Below, in pieces: positions 1-9,934 of a DNA stretch of 64,000 bases (position 1 is its first letter; the number at the start of each line of letters is the position of its first letter). The notes beneath the pieces were generated by a model. It ran no database searches and was not told the DNA's origin. It saw only the letters and a program-made list of their open reading frames with translations. Source of the stretch: Lucinisca nassula (Eukaryota > Mollusca > Bivalvia > Lucinida > Lucinidae); the NCBI GenBank assembly GCA_963580285.1, contig OY757026.1, positions 68,759,396 to 68,823,395 of the forward strand, written 5' to 3'. The translations under genes and the position numbers were made by a program.

Positions 1-54
1 AATTTTGAAATCAAATCGGAATGACGTCTTTAAAATTTTTAAAAAGCTTGCAAA

Positions 55-290
55 CCCGTTCGATCGATCGGGGACGGATCGAGCGCGCTCGATGGGAGTA
101 GTCGGAAGGTCTACCTTGATCGGTATTGCCCGGCTTTCCTTCCCGACAATTTCGGACATGCCCAAAAAAATCGAGTATCGATGGAGTAGCCAAGCGCTTG
201 GGAAACCATCGAGAAGAGATCGAGTATTTATTGAGTCCAGGTCGATAAACCAATGGGAAGTTGAGTGGAGGTAGCGTTGATCGTGAACTG
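55..290. repeat. Inverted-repeat arm, left
   Basis: A CGAT/GATCGAG-rich segment that recurs in inverted orientation at about 2580-2810: both share 'CTACCTTGATYGG...CCGGCYTKCCTTCCCGA' and the 'GAGTATCGAT' region. The two arms enclose about 2.3 kb that also holds a second inverted pair (480-770 and 1925-2110) and Penelope fragments. Reading frames here are artefacts of the GATCGAG repeat and look like no known protein. Probably the remains of a foldback DNA element; identity unknown. Confidence 0.45.
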
Positions 291-479
291 ATCGTGTAGT
301 GATTAAGTCCGGAACCCTGTCTTTCTAGAACTCTCAATACGTGGCCCACAGCGACAACTGCTCTACCTCCACGTTCCTGTTGATATCAAATGAATGTTAC
401 ATGTAATCAAAATATTCGAAATTTATAAATAAAATTCTCCAAACACATCTCCACAATACTCGTGACCCATAAAGGTTAA

Positions 480-770
480 AATCGAACTAGTCGCGACAAG
501 ATCGAGTTGGTAGAGTAACGATCGTGTTGGGAACGTGTAGAGGTCGAGCTGCTTGAGAATAGATCGCGTAGTGATCCAGTTTGGATCGGTATTATCGAGT
601 AGCGATCGAGTTGTCTGTCGGGTTGAAGTGGTCGCGTGGGTGTCTTGTATGGTCGAGAAGCAGTCGAGTAAAAGTCGTGTGCAAGCCGTTGATCGTATTT
701 GGCTTGACGTCCCGTACTTCGAATATTTCCATGGTTCCTGAGTGGAGTTCGATTGTACTTTCTAATGCAG
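480..770. repeat. GATCGAGT-rich inner inverted arm
   Basis: Dense in GATCG, TCGAG and GTCGAG words, with inverted counterparts (CTCGACCG, AGCTCGAC, CTCGAAC) at 1925-2110. It lies just inside the outer arm and probably belongs to the same foldback element. No coding signal. Confidence 0.35.
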
Positions 771-1384
771 AGTTCCAGTAGATATCATATAAACCGTAAA
801 AATCCGAAAAATTAGGAAACCTTAAGGACTTGCTGCTATTTTCCTAAATTTTTGACAAATTTGTTTCATGATCAAACAAGGAGTTCAAAAGGTACGGACG
901 GAATGGAAAAAAGTGTAGACCCTGATCAGACTGCGTCTTCAGGAGCAGTCTGATCTGGGTCTGCACTGTTTGCTTAAGCATGTCTGTCCCAATACTTAGG
1001 ATCATTACGGTAACTATTATACAGAAAACCGTGATTCCCATAAGACATATAATGGCAATTAAGTAGGTACATAGCAATTATACAAAAAAATGAGAATTCC
1101 CATAAGAGAAAAATTCTCCCCATCAAAGAAATGACATTTTTCTGGTCGGTCATGTGGAAAAAATATGCGCCCTGATAGACAGGCATTTTATATGTTGACA
1201 GAATGGCTGAAGGCTGGTCAGCTCACACTAACGATCAGATCAACTCGATAGTTTATTAGTGTTTATTTGCAAAACAAGCAATGAGGTTGGGTCACAAGTT
1301 CTCACTGCATTAGTTCTGTTCCTTCCCACAACCCGAATGTCAAAATCGCCAAAATTTGCCGATCAAACGCGATCAACGGCTTGT
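771..1384. other. Spacer with a hairpin repeat
   Basis: No gene seen. Positions 913-976 hold a hairpin of the 'GTAGACC(C)TGATCAGACTGC' type, the core shared with the piggyBac-like MITEs at 37962 and 60134, here without clear ends. Positions 1011-1105 contain an imperfect duplication around 'TTCCCATAAG'. Confidence 0.4.
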
Positions 1385-1940
1385 TCACAATGGCTCAGAT
1401 TCTATGACGGTTCCAGCGTGAAGGCTTACTTATGCAATGGTGGTTGATACCTGATGCTCTGTCTCTGGTCGGGCCCATCGGAGTCTAACTGTTGGTTTTC
1501 TTTAGCTCCAACATTTCCATGGTTTGTTGCTGTCGAGTCCTCATCGTTGTTTCATCTCTGTGGTTGCTCGATTTTTGTGTTCTCGGAGATGTTGCACTGA
1601 TGAGTTAAAATTATTTGTCTCAAGCGCGACGGAATCAAGGGCGAGGATAAATCCATTTAAGCACCCCGACCCAGTGAATTTATTTTCACTGGCCGTTCCA
1701 AGACGGTTCTAATATCGCGATTTACTTTTGTTATGGTTTGTCTTTTAGTGTGTGTATCGGTTATATCTAGCCAGCTGGCCATTTTGTGCGAAAGTAACTG
1801 TCCTTTTGGCTTTCCGCTATTGATGTTTCCATTAGGGTCTAGTTATTTAATGCTCGTGTTTCTTTCCCTTTGGTGTCTCTGATGGGAGGTGTGGGTTAGT
1901 TGTATCGATGCCTGATCATTGCCTTCCCTTCTATTTTGTA
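1385..1940 (+). mobile_element. Penelope-like element, 3' fragment
   Basis: Matches the 3' region of the Penelope-like element at 33062-35204: it starts in the degraded end of the reverse-transcriptase ORF ('CTCAGATTCTATGACGG'), runs through the GCACTGATGAG segment and ends near the family's terminal 'CCTTC(A/C)CTTCTA'. No open reading frame survives. 5'-truncated copies like this are typical of target-primed insertion. Confidence 0.7.
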
Positions 1941-2115
1941 CAACGTTTTTACTCGACCGCAGCTCGACTATCACTTCACCGCCACTCAATGCTCTTCCAC
2001 AACTTAACCCAAAAGACACCCCGATACAAATCCAAATAGGATCGCTACACAATCTGTACTAAAACAGCTCGAACTCTACTCGGAAACCCGACCAGTAATC
2101 TATCTGTTCTCGAAC
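1925..2115. repeat. Inner inverted arm, right
   Basis: CTCGACC- and CTCGAAC-rich; the inverted partner of the GATCGAG-rich tract at 480-770. Overlaps the end of the preceding Penelope fragment. Confidence 0.35.
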
Positions 2116-2119
2116 ATGA

Positions 2120-2465
2120 CAAGACTAGTTCGACCCATCGGAGTCAAACTGGTGGTTTTCTTTTGAACCAGCATTTCAGTTATTTCATGCTGTTGAGTCC
2201 TCACCGTTGTTACATCTCTGTGGTTGTTTGATTTTTGTGTTCTCGGAGATGTTTGCACTGGCGAGTTAGGAAACCTTCATGTAGACTGAACAAACTATTT
2301 GTCTCAATCGCGATGGAAGTAAGGGCGAGGATTGCGGCCGCGTAAAATGGATTTAAGCCCCCGTCACCACTAGTGAGATACGGGTGTCTCTGATGGGAGG
2401 TGTGGTTTAATTGTATGATTCCTGAATTCATTGCCTTCACTTCTATTCTAGCAGAACACTTGTCG
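2120..2465 (+). mobile_element. Penelope-like element, internally deleted 3' fragment
   Basis: Second copy of the Penelope 3' region, from 'CATCGGAGTC' to 'CACTTCTATTC'. It skips the middle (the GGCCATTTTGTGGG block), so it is internally deleted. It has GCACTGGCGAG where other copies read GCACTGATGAG. Confidence 0.65.
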
Positions 2466-2579
2466 TTGTGGGCCAAGTACATGTTTTTAGAGTTCAAGAG
2501 TGAAAGGGTCATAGCTGCAACGAAGTTGAAGAGACAGATGAAGATTAGTAACAACTTTTATCTTTCCTGACCTATCTGA

Positions 2580-2812
2580 ATCTCTAGACGATCGTTTCAA
2601 GATCAACACGACCTCTGCTATAGATAACCAATACTCGATCCCTTCCCGATGACTTCCCGAGCGCTTACCTACCGTCGATCGATACTGAAATGATATGGAC
2701 ATTTTCAAAATTTTCGGGAAGGCAGGCCGAGCGATGCCAATCAAGGTAGTTTGTATGTCCCTACCATTTCCGCCGAGCGAGCGAGCCAAGTCCACGATCG
2801 CTTGATCAGATT
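2580..2812. repeat. Inverted-repeat arm, right
   Basis: Inverted counterpart of 55-290. It ends directly at the left boundary of the retrozyme at 2814, so that element may have inserted at the edge of this arm. Confidence 0.45.
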
Positions 2813-2813
2813 T

Positions 2814-3275
2814 GAAACTACGTAGAATGACCCATCTTCTTTCTTATGAATATTTTCATTGCTCTTAAAGGAACTCATTTTTGATTTTTATTTGCCTTCA
2901 CTGCAGCTGGTGTTGTGCCGTGTGGCGGCCGTAAAACGTCTTCCCGTACATCAACCATAGTGCAGTTTATATTTTACTTTTGGTCCTTTGAGATCAGCGT
3001 GAATATTCTGAGAAATCAGAAATAAATTATTAGTTTAGACTCAAATTCTAGAAAGGTTTTAAAATATTTGGACCTCATTTTGATTTACATCAGTCTTTGA
3101 ATCGACTGCCTATTCGAAATTCGCAAAATTGCAGTATGCTTCCTCTGGCTTTCGTTGCCGGATCATTACAGGGTCACTGATGAGGCTTTATTAGCCGAAA
3201 CTACGTAGTATGACCCATCTTCTTTCCTATGAATATTTTCATTGCTCTTAAAGGAACTCATTTTTGATTTTTATT
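2814..3275 (+). mobile_element. Retrozyme-like element, about 1.2 copies of a 383-nt unit
   Basis: A non-coding unit of 383 bp (2828-3210, from one predicted ribozyme cleavage point to the next) bounded by a near-exact direct repeat, 2814-2892 and 3197-3275, offset by exactly 383 bp. The complete copy carries a canonical hammerhead ribozyme at 3171-3216; the left repeat has only its 3' half, with the cleavage triplet altered (GTAGAA instead of GTAGTA). This is the architecture of retrozymes: non-autonomous retroelements whose tandem transcripts are cut by hammerheads, circularised and reinserted by a borrowed reverse transcriptase. Flanks TTGATCAGATTT and TTGATCGACTTA may be a decayed target duplication. 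A second copy lies on the other strand at 14029-14432. Confidence 0.85.
3171..3216 (+). ncRNA. Type I hammerhead ribozyme with minimal stem III
   Basis: All core elements are present in order: stem I strand GGGTCA (3171-3176), CTGATGA (3177-3183), stem II GGCT/AGCC with loop TTATT (3184-3196), GAAA (3197-3200), stem III CTAC/GTAG without a loop (3201-3208), cleavage triplet GTA (3208-3210), and stem I return strand TGACCC (3211-3216). The self-complementary loop-less stem III is what is known for hammerheads that act best as dimers, for example in newt satellite and animal retrozymes. Predicted cleavage is after 3210. Confidence 0.92.
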
Positions 3276-3284
3276 GATCGACTT

Positions 3285-3530
3285 AATGTGGGTCCAATTG
3301 TTCAAAGGATTGTTAGCTTACTGAGCTCGTTAATGGTCAAAGTGTTAACTATTCTAGTATGCAAGTATCTAATTCAGTGTTATTTTTGTTGAAAAAAATG
3401 TGAGCAGGTTCACATCAGCTCGTACCTTCTCAGCAAAAATATTAGCATATTTGCCCTTTTAAATGATCGACGTTTTAACGACACGTTAAAATAACGACGT
3501 CGTAAGTTTTGAACAACTGGCCCTTGATCG
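3285..3530. repeat. Foldback repeat family M, copy 1
   Basis: Shares its layout with 14690-14945: 'AATTGTTCAAAG', 'CGTTAGCTTA', TTTTTG(C/T)TGAAAAAAATGTGAGCAG, then the inverted complement of the same words, ending GAACAACTGGCCC. The arms can pair into a long hairpin around TGTGAGCAG...CAGCTCG. Non-autonomous; no coding capacity. Confidence 0.6.
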
Positions 3531-3712
3531 CAGTGTGAAGGACGCTTTATACAAATAGGAAACGGAGAAATATACCGGATGCACCTGAGCGATTAGCAAA
3601 GACTCAGGTCGGCCTGCGCATGCGGATAATTTGATAATCGAACAGGTCTTCTTGGCGCTTTTGATACGCATCGGCTCTTGTAAAAACATCAGGGCGACCA
3701 TTTTCCCATACA

Positions 3713-3985
3713 TCGCGTAAACAAGTGAAATGAACATCCCCTTAAACCCCACTTTATATACAGAAATCTTGGGTTTACGGGGTATACATTTTTTGTTATT
3801 TCTGATCCAAGGCATAGGATCTGGGTACTTTTTTGAACCGCCTCAATGAGGCGGTTCTAACGAGCACCCAAACCTGTTTGCAGTATAAGTAAGACAACGA
3901 TATCACGACTTTTCATGAGAAAAGTGGCCGTTTTGGATGTGAAAAAAGTACTATGTCGCACGGGTGAGTCATCGTATAATGAAAC
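3713..3985. mobile_element. Family A palindromic MITE
   Basis: Contains the family A hallmarks in order: CCCCACTTTATATA, GGGTTTACGGGGTATACAT, the central palindrome GAACCGCCTC(AATG)AGGCGGTTC, GCAGTATAAGTAAG, and the CACGGGTGAGTCATCGTATAATG end. Subfamily A2 (ends with GTCCGTGAAATGAAC). The left half of the palindrome is partly eroded here. Confidence 0.75.
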
Positions 3986-4268
3986 ATAATTCTTTCATGA
4001 AGTTTGAAGCCAATGTCAAATGGACTGAGCTTTTGATATCACAAGTTGGGTCTTGCTTTGTTACCTTGTGTTGAGCGACGTTACATTATCGCCCTGATCG
4101 TAGCGTTTTAGGGTTCTATGATGACGTCAGATGGTTACTGCGTAACAACGTCATTGTAAACAACATTCTGAACTGGCCGCCATGTTGGTTCGCCGGTCGC
4201 ATTTGAAAAGTTTATATGGACCTTTTGGGCGTTTTCGTCAAAATTTGCTGTCGGAATCGTAAGTTATA
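3986..4268. other. Spacer
   Basis: No gene, RNA or repeat recognised. It contains a TGACGTCA site at about 4122 ('GATGACGTCAGATGG'). Confidence 0.3.
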
Positions 4269-4278
4269 CAAGAACAAC

Positions 4279-4423
4279 GATCATCTATGGTTATTTCATT
4301 GCATTAACATTTGCCAGGTCCCTCGGAAGATATTTGAACATTCGGCCTAACGGTCTCATGCTCAAACAGCTTCCTCGGGACCCGGCAAATGTTAATGCAT
4401 GAAAAACCATGGTTGATCCCTTT
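4279..4423. repeat. Foldback (long inverted repeat)
   Basis: Arms 4279-4337 and 4363-4423 are inverted complements: GCATTAACATTTGCC on the left against GGCAAATGTTAATGC on the right, and CCCTCGGAAG against CTTCCTCGGG. The roughly 25-bp loop gives a hairpin-forming element with no coding capacity. Confidence 0.65.
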
Positions 4424-4559
4424 ATTCTTATTCAAAAGCACTCCGCAAATGTTACGCAACGTCAGATTGGATAACGTCACATGTGCAAATTGCAACAGCA
4501 TACTTAAAATGGCATTATGTAACATCGCTTTTTATTGGTTGCCATTTGGTTTCACGCAG

Positions 4560-4800
4560 CTGAACGCGCTTGCTGCTGCTGCAAAAAAAAAAAAAAAAGA
4601 AAAGAAAATAGGAAAGAGTGCAATTTTTCTTACAAAACCACTAAATTATGGTGGGAATGTTTGTATTACGAATTGTTATTTGGGGAGGTAAATCGTCGGT
4701 TTTACGGTCGCATTTTCAGTTCTACAGCTTGGCTCATACGTCACCTTAAAACAAAATTTTTCGACCGTAAAACCGCCGACTTACCATTTGAATGCAGTTA
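4560..4800. repeat. Inverted repeat with poly-A tract
   Basis: Poly-A at 4582-4600, then CGTCGGTTTTACGGTCG (4692-4710) and its complement CGACCGTAAAACCGCCGAC (about 4761-4780). A small foldback of unknown family. Confidence 0.45.
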
Positions 4801-4909
4801 TTTTTCTGGCCTAATGCAAATTTCGTTTGTATCAGACATCTGCAAATTACCAAAATTGTAACAGTAGAGATAATTTTAGGAAATGGGTACGAAGTTTAGT
4901 AAATAGGTT

Positions 4910-5160
4910 TCCAGACATTTCGTACCTAGTCATTTCGTACCCTAATCATTTCGTACCGCTTTGATCATTTCGTACCTGTTTTTGGTCATTTCGTACCCAC
5001 TTACAACCATTTCGTACCTATGTCGTTTCGTAACCATTTTGGTAATTTCGTACCCGGGTACGACTTGACCTACTTGGTAACGAAACGACTTAAGCATAGT
5101 AAATTCAAACGTTTTTTGGTCATTTCGTACTAGTTTGGTCATTTCGTAGCTAGGTACTTA
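4910..5160. repeat. Dispersed CATTTCGTACC minisatellite
   Basis: At least ten copies or near-copies of CATTTCGTACC at irregular 14-30 bp spacing, followed by a few in inverted form (GTAACGAAACGAC). The spacing is too irregular for a simple tandem array. The apparent minus-strand reading frame (repeated YEM/RYEM) is an artefact of the repeat. Confidence 0.6.
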
Positions 5161-5344
5161 AAAAAAGTATGCTATTGTAAACGGACGGATGGACAGTCGC
5201 ACGGATGATTGGTTTTGTACGTCCGGTTTAATATTGCTTTTACGCGCCCTTTCAATATTATTTCACTAGTTTCAAACCGAACGTTAATCGAAGGTGTGCG
5301 AAAACTGCAGTGGCCGGCGAAAAACCACCCGCCCTTCCGTTGCT

Positions 5345-5455
5345 GAACTTCGCGTCTCAAACCTGACCCGAGCCAGATTCATACACATAGCGGTGAGAGA
5401 TCTAACGGTTAAGAGTCGGCGCTCTTAACCACTAGACCACATAGGCCCTTAATTA
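5345..5455 (-). mobile_element. tRNA-derived SINE fragment
   Basis: On the minus strand GGTCTAGTGGTTAAGAGC resembles an A box in a tRNA-like 5' end, followed by a degenerate B-box region (GTATGAATCTGGC). It is not a functional tRNA: the anticodon and acceptor stems do not close. Probably a SINE head. Confidence 0.45.
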
Positions 5456-5460
5456 GGGAC

Positions 5461-6710
5461 AACTAACTATAAATGGGAAATAGATCACTGAAAAAGAACT
5501 GACGCTTACCGGCGTATGTGCTAATCGATGTTTAAAGACATATGCGGGTAATTCGCCATTTTTGTATGATCATCAAAACAGAGCCAATGTTTTACCATTG
5601 TTGGGTGAGGAAATGGTTGAAATTCGTGGAACAGGTGTTGTTTTGGGCTCATTTTATTATTAAACATGTTCAGCTTGGCTATAAACTTCATGAAAACAGC
5701 AACTTTTCAATTTTTTTAAACTTTTAATTTTTCGACATTTACTCAAGATGAGATCGACCTAAATAGTTACAGACTTACTTAAATGATTTGCCGTGATGCA
5801 TATTATGGCCAGCTAGTATTTACAAATAAAATCCACGTTATCTGACAGTGATGCGCCATTTTTTCTTATAATTTATATGTATTTTTACCATTTAATTTAA
5901 CTGGGGGTAGGGGAACGGTTTGTTCAATTAAACAGAAATTAGCACGGTGACCCCTACTTTTCTTTTAATTTCCTATTCTCTGATAACATCTCCTAGAGAA
6001 AAAATCTTGTTTTATGAAAAATTCAATGTAGCATTTTTCTGTATGGTCCAAAATATTACAGACAATGAATTATTTTTAAAGATATTTTGGTTGATGACAA
6101 AAACTGGTTTTGCAGAACATTTTATGAGCTTGAAAAATAGGATAAAGAAAGGCTGCAGTATCTTTTACTATATCATTCTGACTAAATTAAATGTTCGAAA
6201 GCTAGGCAAAAGTCATTTTTGACATATTATTTACTGACATGGTTGTTTTCTGATATTTCTTGGAAACCAGCTTGGGGTGATCTCCTTAAAGTTCAGATTA
6301 CTTAAGATTCAGCACGGTGTCATATGTTTTTTACTTCATATGTGGTAAGCCCATATATGAAACTAAACATGATATACAGACTCGGAAACAGTTTTCAATG
6401 TGGGAAGTATTTACCCACATATGCCCTTAAACGGAATAACCCAAACTATCCTGACAAACTGAACCTCCTAAACTCATATGCTAAGTTCGCCTGATCGGAC
6501 AGACAGATGGCCTTCAGGATATTTGGATGGGTGGATGAATGAATGGAAGTTATAGCAGCGTTTAGAAGTATAAGATGTGTATATATTTGGCGAATATGTA
6601 TATAATTGAAAAACGTCATTTCATATGTGTAGTATCAGTGTCAGTATAGTCTGAAATAGCGATCAGACTATAATTTCTAGAATATCGGTAACGAATACAT
6701 GTGTATGTAT
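5461..6710. other. AT-rich spacer
   Basis: About 1.25 kb without a recognisable gene, RNA or repeat family. Reading frames present (for example 5947-6222) have no protein-like features that I recognise. Confidence 0.4.
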
Positions 6711-6744
6711 AAACAACATACTCACGCGATGTCAATGACGTCGA

Positions 6745-7222
6745 ATTCTAACACAGCGCGCCTATATAGGCAATGGAAAGTAACTGTGTTTTATTCTACA
6801 ACAAATCACAGCTCGGAAGAGCGTGACGAGTGACGTCATTTAAAACTGCAAATTTATGACGTCACTAGTCGATTTCCTTGACGTTAGACGGTGTAACGTC
6901 ATTTTCTCGCATCGAAAACGTAAGAAAAGGATATAAATGAATGTGTTTCAGTCGATAATTTTAGCGGGATTTCTTCTAACAATGGCGAAAGGTTGTGAGA
7001 TTTTGAATGAAACAACAACATTATTGCCGATTTCCAGCGTGTTAGAATCGAAATAGATCAGCTCTTGTCTGTGATTTGTTGAGTAAAAATCACAGTTTGT
7101 CGGTCAGTTGTAAGTAGACAAATCACGCGCGCTACGCGCTCGTGTTTTGTCTACTTTACAACTGACCTCCAAACTGTGATTTATTACACAACAAATCACA
7201 GTTAGAGCTGATCTATTTCTTA
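6745..7222 (+). mobile_element. Family E element with twin CRE-like sites
   Basis: One of four copies (also 19168, 55177, 59735). Left half: AACAC(A/C)GCGCGCCTATATA, two perfect TGACGTCA sites at 6831-6838 and 6857-6864, a half-site CGTCA, a TATA-like GGATATAAATG near 6930, then CAGCGTGTTAGAATCG. Right half is a foldback: TAGATCAGCTCT, CACAGTTTGTCGGTCAG, GTAGACAAATCACGCGCGC and the inverted counterparts. It is bracketed by a 33-bp direct duplication (6711-6744 and 7223-7255) starting AACAACATACTCACGCGATG. No coding sequence. Confidence 0.65.
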
Positions 7223-7255
7223 AACAACATACTCACGCGATGTCAGTGACGTCGA

Positions 7256-7744
7256 AATAAACAACGGTTCTCTTATATGAACGATGACAACGTCGCTGTT
7301 CCGCTGACAATATGAAAATTGGGTGCAATTTGAACTCTTTTTTCATTTTAAACCAAGATTTTTTTTTCTTGATATGATAGATAGGAAATAATTGAAATAT
7401 GAGTAATAAAGGTAATTTATTTAACCTATTTCGAATAATAAACAACATCGGATCAAGAGCAAAGTTTAATATTTACATTTCCAGTGTAAAGTCTCTTGTA
7501 AACATGTAGAAAACAATTGCGTTCATACTTCCATGAACGCATCGAATCACATGATTTTCAGTGACGTTGAATGACGTCATTCTAAACCATTGTTCTCTAC
7601 GGGCGTTGATGACGTCATCGCTGTTCCGCTCTTTATAGAAAAACAGCGTGTAAATGTTTTTCAGCTTTAAAAGTTTGCCCTACAAGCATTTTTTTCGCCC
7701 AGTGATGAGGGTCAAATAATGTAAATATAAAAAATAAACTTTAT
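7256..7744. other. Spacer with TGACGTCA sites
   Basis: No gene recognised. Two further palindromic sites, AATGACGTCATTC (about 7570-7582) and GATGACGTCATCGC (about 7607-7620), resemble those of family E; this is possibly an old relative. CGTTCATACTTCCATGAACG at about 7521-7540 is a short palindrome. Confidence 0.35.
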
Positions 7745-7870
7745 TTTTCTGCTTTTCATAAAAGTATGAACGACAGCGGGTCGCTAGCAAAGTTTCGGGG
7801 TTCATTTACTTTGCGCGCGACCCGCTGCGTTCATACTTCCATGAACTGCAGAAAAATAAATTTCATTTCT
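7745..7870. repeat. Foldback (inverted repeat)
   Basis: Left arm TTTATTTTTCTGC...AAGTATGAACG..AGCGGGTCGC pairs with right arm GCGACCCGCTGCGTTCATACTT...GCAGAAAAATAAA. A small hairpin element. Confidence 0.55.
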
Positions 7871-8103
7871 TAAATGAACCCCGAAGGGTTCACCTAGTTT
7901 GCTCGTCTACAGATGCTGCTCATACTTTGATGAACGTTAAACAAATTGCATTAATTTCTGAATTGATATGAAGACTGAAACACTTTTTGGACCATGATAA
8001 TAGGCGCTGTGACAAGCGGAAATATTTCTTCGGAAAGTACGCCCCGCACAGACTCAGTTCAGCCAGTGCATCCGCTGTGCTCTAGAAGGACGCGCGTTGA
8101 CAT

Positions 8104-8370
8104 CACGGTCACAAGTCCGTGAAATGAACACCCAACTAGACCCTACTTTATACACAGAAAACTAGGGTTTACGGGGGTATACAATATTTTTTTCTAATTG
8201 CTGTTCCAAGACATAGGTTGTGGGTACTCGTTAGAACCGCCTCAACGAGGCGGTTCTAACGAGCACCCACAGCCTATGTTTGCAGTATAAATAAGAAATA
8301 AGAAACATATCACGGATTTTTATCAGAAAAGTAGCCATATTAGAGGTGTGAAAGATGCACTATGTTATCG
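8104..8370. mobile_element. Family A2 palindromic MITE
   Basis: Complete layout: ACAAGTCCGTGAAATGAACAC, the GGGTTTACGGGGGTATAC block, the palindrome GGTACTCGTTAGAACCGCC with its complement, GCAGTATAAATAAG, and TATCGTAATG. See the family description at 43136. Confidence 0.8.
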
Positions 8371-8930
8371 TAATGAGTAAAAACGGTCAGGGAAGATAGT
8401 ATTTTTACTAATGGGGTAAACAGTTTTTTTTTTGTCGCCACTCTCACACTGTCGAAGATACAGTTTTACTCGACGCAGCTTATTTATTACTCAGACTGTA
8501 TGAAAGACTTAAAGGCAAATCCATTAAGTTTAAAAAGACACTGATTCAAGGGACCGAAGGGCGAAAATTAAATAAAATTTTATCTTTATTAGTCTCTTGG
8601 ATAGTACAATTTGAAATGTGAAAGTATGAGAAACTGCCCAATTTATATTCATCAGGTATTCTATGATGTCATAGATGCACATTAAACATTTTAAACTTTG
8701 TAATATGCAAAATCGTGTGTTATGTAGTTTTCTTGAAATTCAAAATGGAAAGCTTCTAGCTTAAAATCATTAAAAAAAAAAAAAAAAAAAAAAACACCCC
8801 CAGAACACCAACCCCCCACCCCACCCACACACACACAAACACACACTCTTTGACATCACAGAAGATTGCATTGCGGGTCTAAATCAAAGAGATTTCAAGA
8901 GAGATTACTCTGGGGGGAAATTAGTATGTT
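8371..8930. other. Spacer with poly-A and CA tracts
   Basis: No gene seen. Simple-sequence stretch: poly-A about 8771-8793, then C/CA-rich to about 8846. Confidence 0.4.
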
Positions 8931-8931
8931 T

Positions 8932-9208
8932 GTTTGTTTAATTTGAGGTTTAACGTCCTCGCCAACACTATTTTGGTGATTTTAGAGACGCAGCTTCCAA
9001 TTTTGTGGAACTTTTACCCCGACATTCAGGTGAAATTACAATGATCTCAAGCCCTGCCACTCAATTAAAAGGTTTATATGCATGGCCGGTCAGACTCGTA
9101 TCACTTTGCTTGGATAGACCTTAAATCGGTTTACAAGTCTCATGCGGGATCAGTTTCAGCCCTCTGTGTAAGCACAATGCAGTTCAAGGGGGGGGGGGGG
9201 GGGGGGGG
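8932..9208 (-). mobile_element. SINE family G, minus strand
   Basis: Reads on the plus strand from (TTTG)n and 'GAGGTTTAACGTCC' into 'GATCTCAAGCCCTGCC'. The same unit is at 22373-22665, 41380-41700 (sense) and 53955-54095. In sense it ends 'TTTAAACCTCAAATCAACC' plus a simple tail, as expected for a SINE or LINE tail in molluscs. A poly-G run (9190-9208) closes this copy. Confidence 0.6.
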
Positions 9209-9254
9209 CTACAATATCTATATCTGATGTAAATGAGCATAAATTTAGAACGAT

Positions 9255-9515
9255 ATGAAAACCCGTCTCAACTCCACTTTATATAGAGAAAGAGTGGGGT
9301 TTAAAGGGGTATACATTTTTTTTTCTTATTTTTGTTCCTAGACATAAGTTGTGGACACTCGTTAGAACCGCCTCAAAGAGGTTGTTCTAACGAGCGCCCA
9401 CAACCTATGTTTGGTGTATAAATTAGAAAAATATCACAGATTTGCATAGGAAAAGTAGCCTTTTTGCAGAAATGAAAGAATGCCGTAAGTCACACGGATG
9501 TGTTATCGTTATGTC
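9255..9515. mobile_element. Family A2 MITE
   Basis: CCCACTTTATATAGAG, GGGTATACAT, the central palindrome with a mismatch (GAACCGCCTC against GAGGTTGTTC), and CACACGGATGTGTTATCG at the right end, directly followed by the SINE at 9529. Confidence 0.7.
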
Positions 9516-9528
9516 TCTTCACACTGCA

Positions 9529-9886
9529 CCGGCCCCGATAGCTCAGTTGGTAAAGTGTCCGCTCCGGGGAACGGGAGGTCACGGGTACGATCCCGGGCCG
9601 CGACATACCAAAGTCGTTAATAATGGCACTAGCTGCTCCTCGCTTGGCACTCAAATTTACGGAGTAGAGCTAGGACTGGTCGACCCAGTGTCAGGATAAT
9701 GTACCTGGGTGTGGTATCATGTAATATGTCTGGGACATGACACTTCAGTGAGGCAGCACTATAAAAGTGAGCATTGGGCTCCCTGTCGCTGCCAGACACC
9801 GTTGTGATACGACAGAAAAATTGTTGAAAGCGACGTTACGTTAAACCCGAATTCCCCCCCCCCCCACACACACACACACACATACA
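9529..9886 (+). mobile_element. tRNA-derived SINE with intact target duplication
   Basis: The tRNA-like head has A box TAGCTCAGTTGG (about 9539-9550) and B box GGTACGATCCCG (about 9584-9595). Then comes a roughly 230-bp body ending GTTGAAAGCGACGTTACG.TTAAACCC and a C/CA tail. Exact 12-bp target duplication CTTCACACTGCA at 9517-9528 and 9887-9898. The head would not function as a tRNA. RNA polymerase III internal promoter implied. Confidence 0.85.
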
Positions 9887-9934
9887 CTTCACACTGCATA
9901 ATATTAAGAATGTTAAAAATCTATTTGTAATTGC

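Noticed and set aside
5947..6222. 91-codon open frame as a gene
   Set aside because: AT-rich, low-complexity composition, no motif, no start or splice context.
9531..9605. Functional tRNA gene
   Set aside because: A and B boxes are present but the cloverleaf does not close, and the unit has a SINE body, tail and target duplication.
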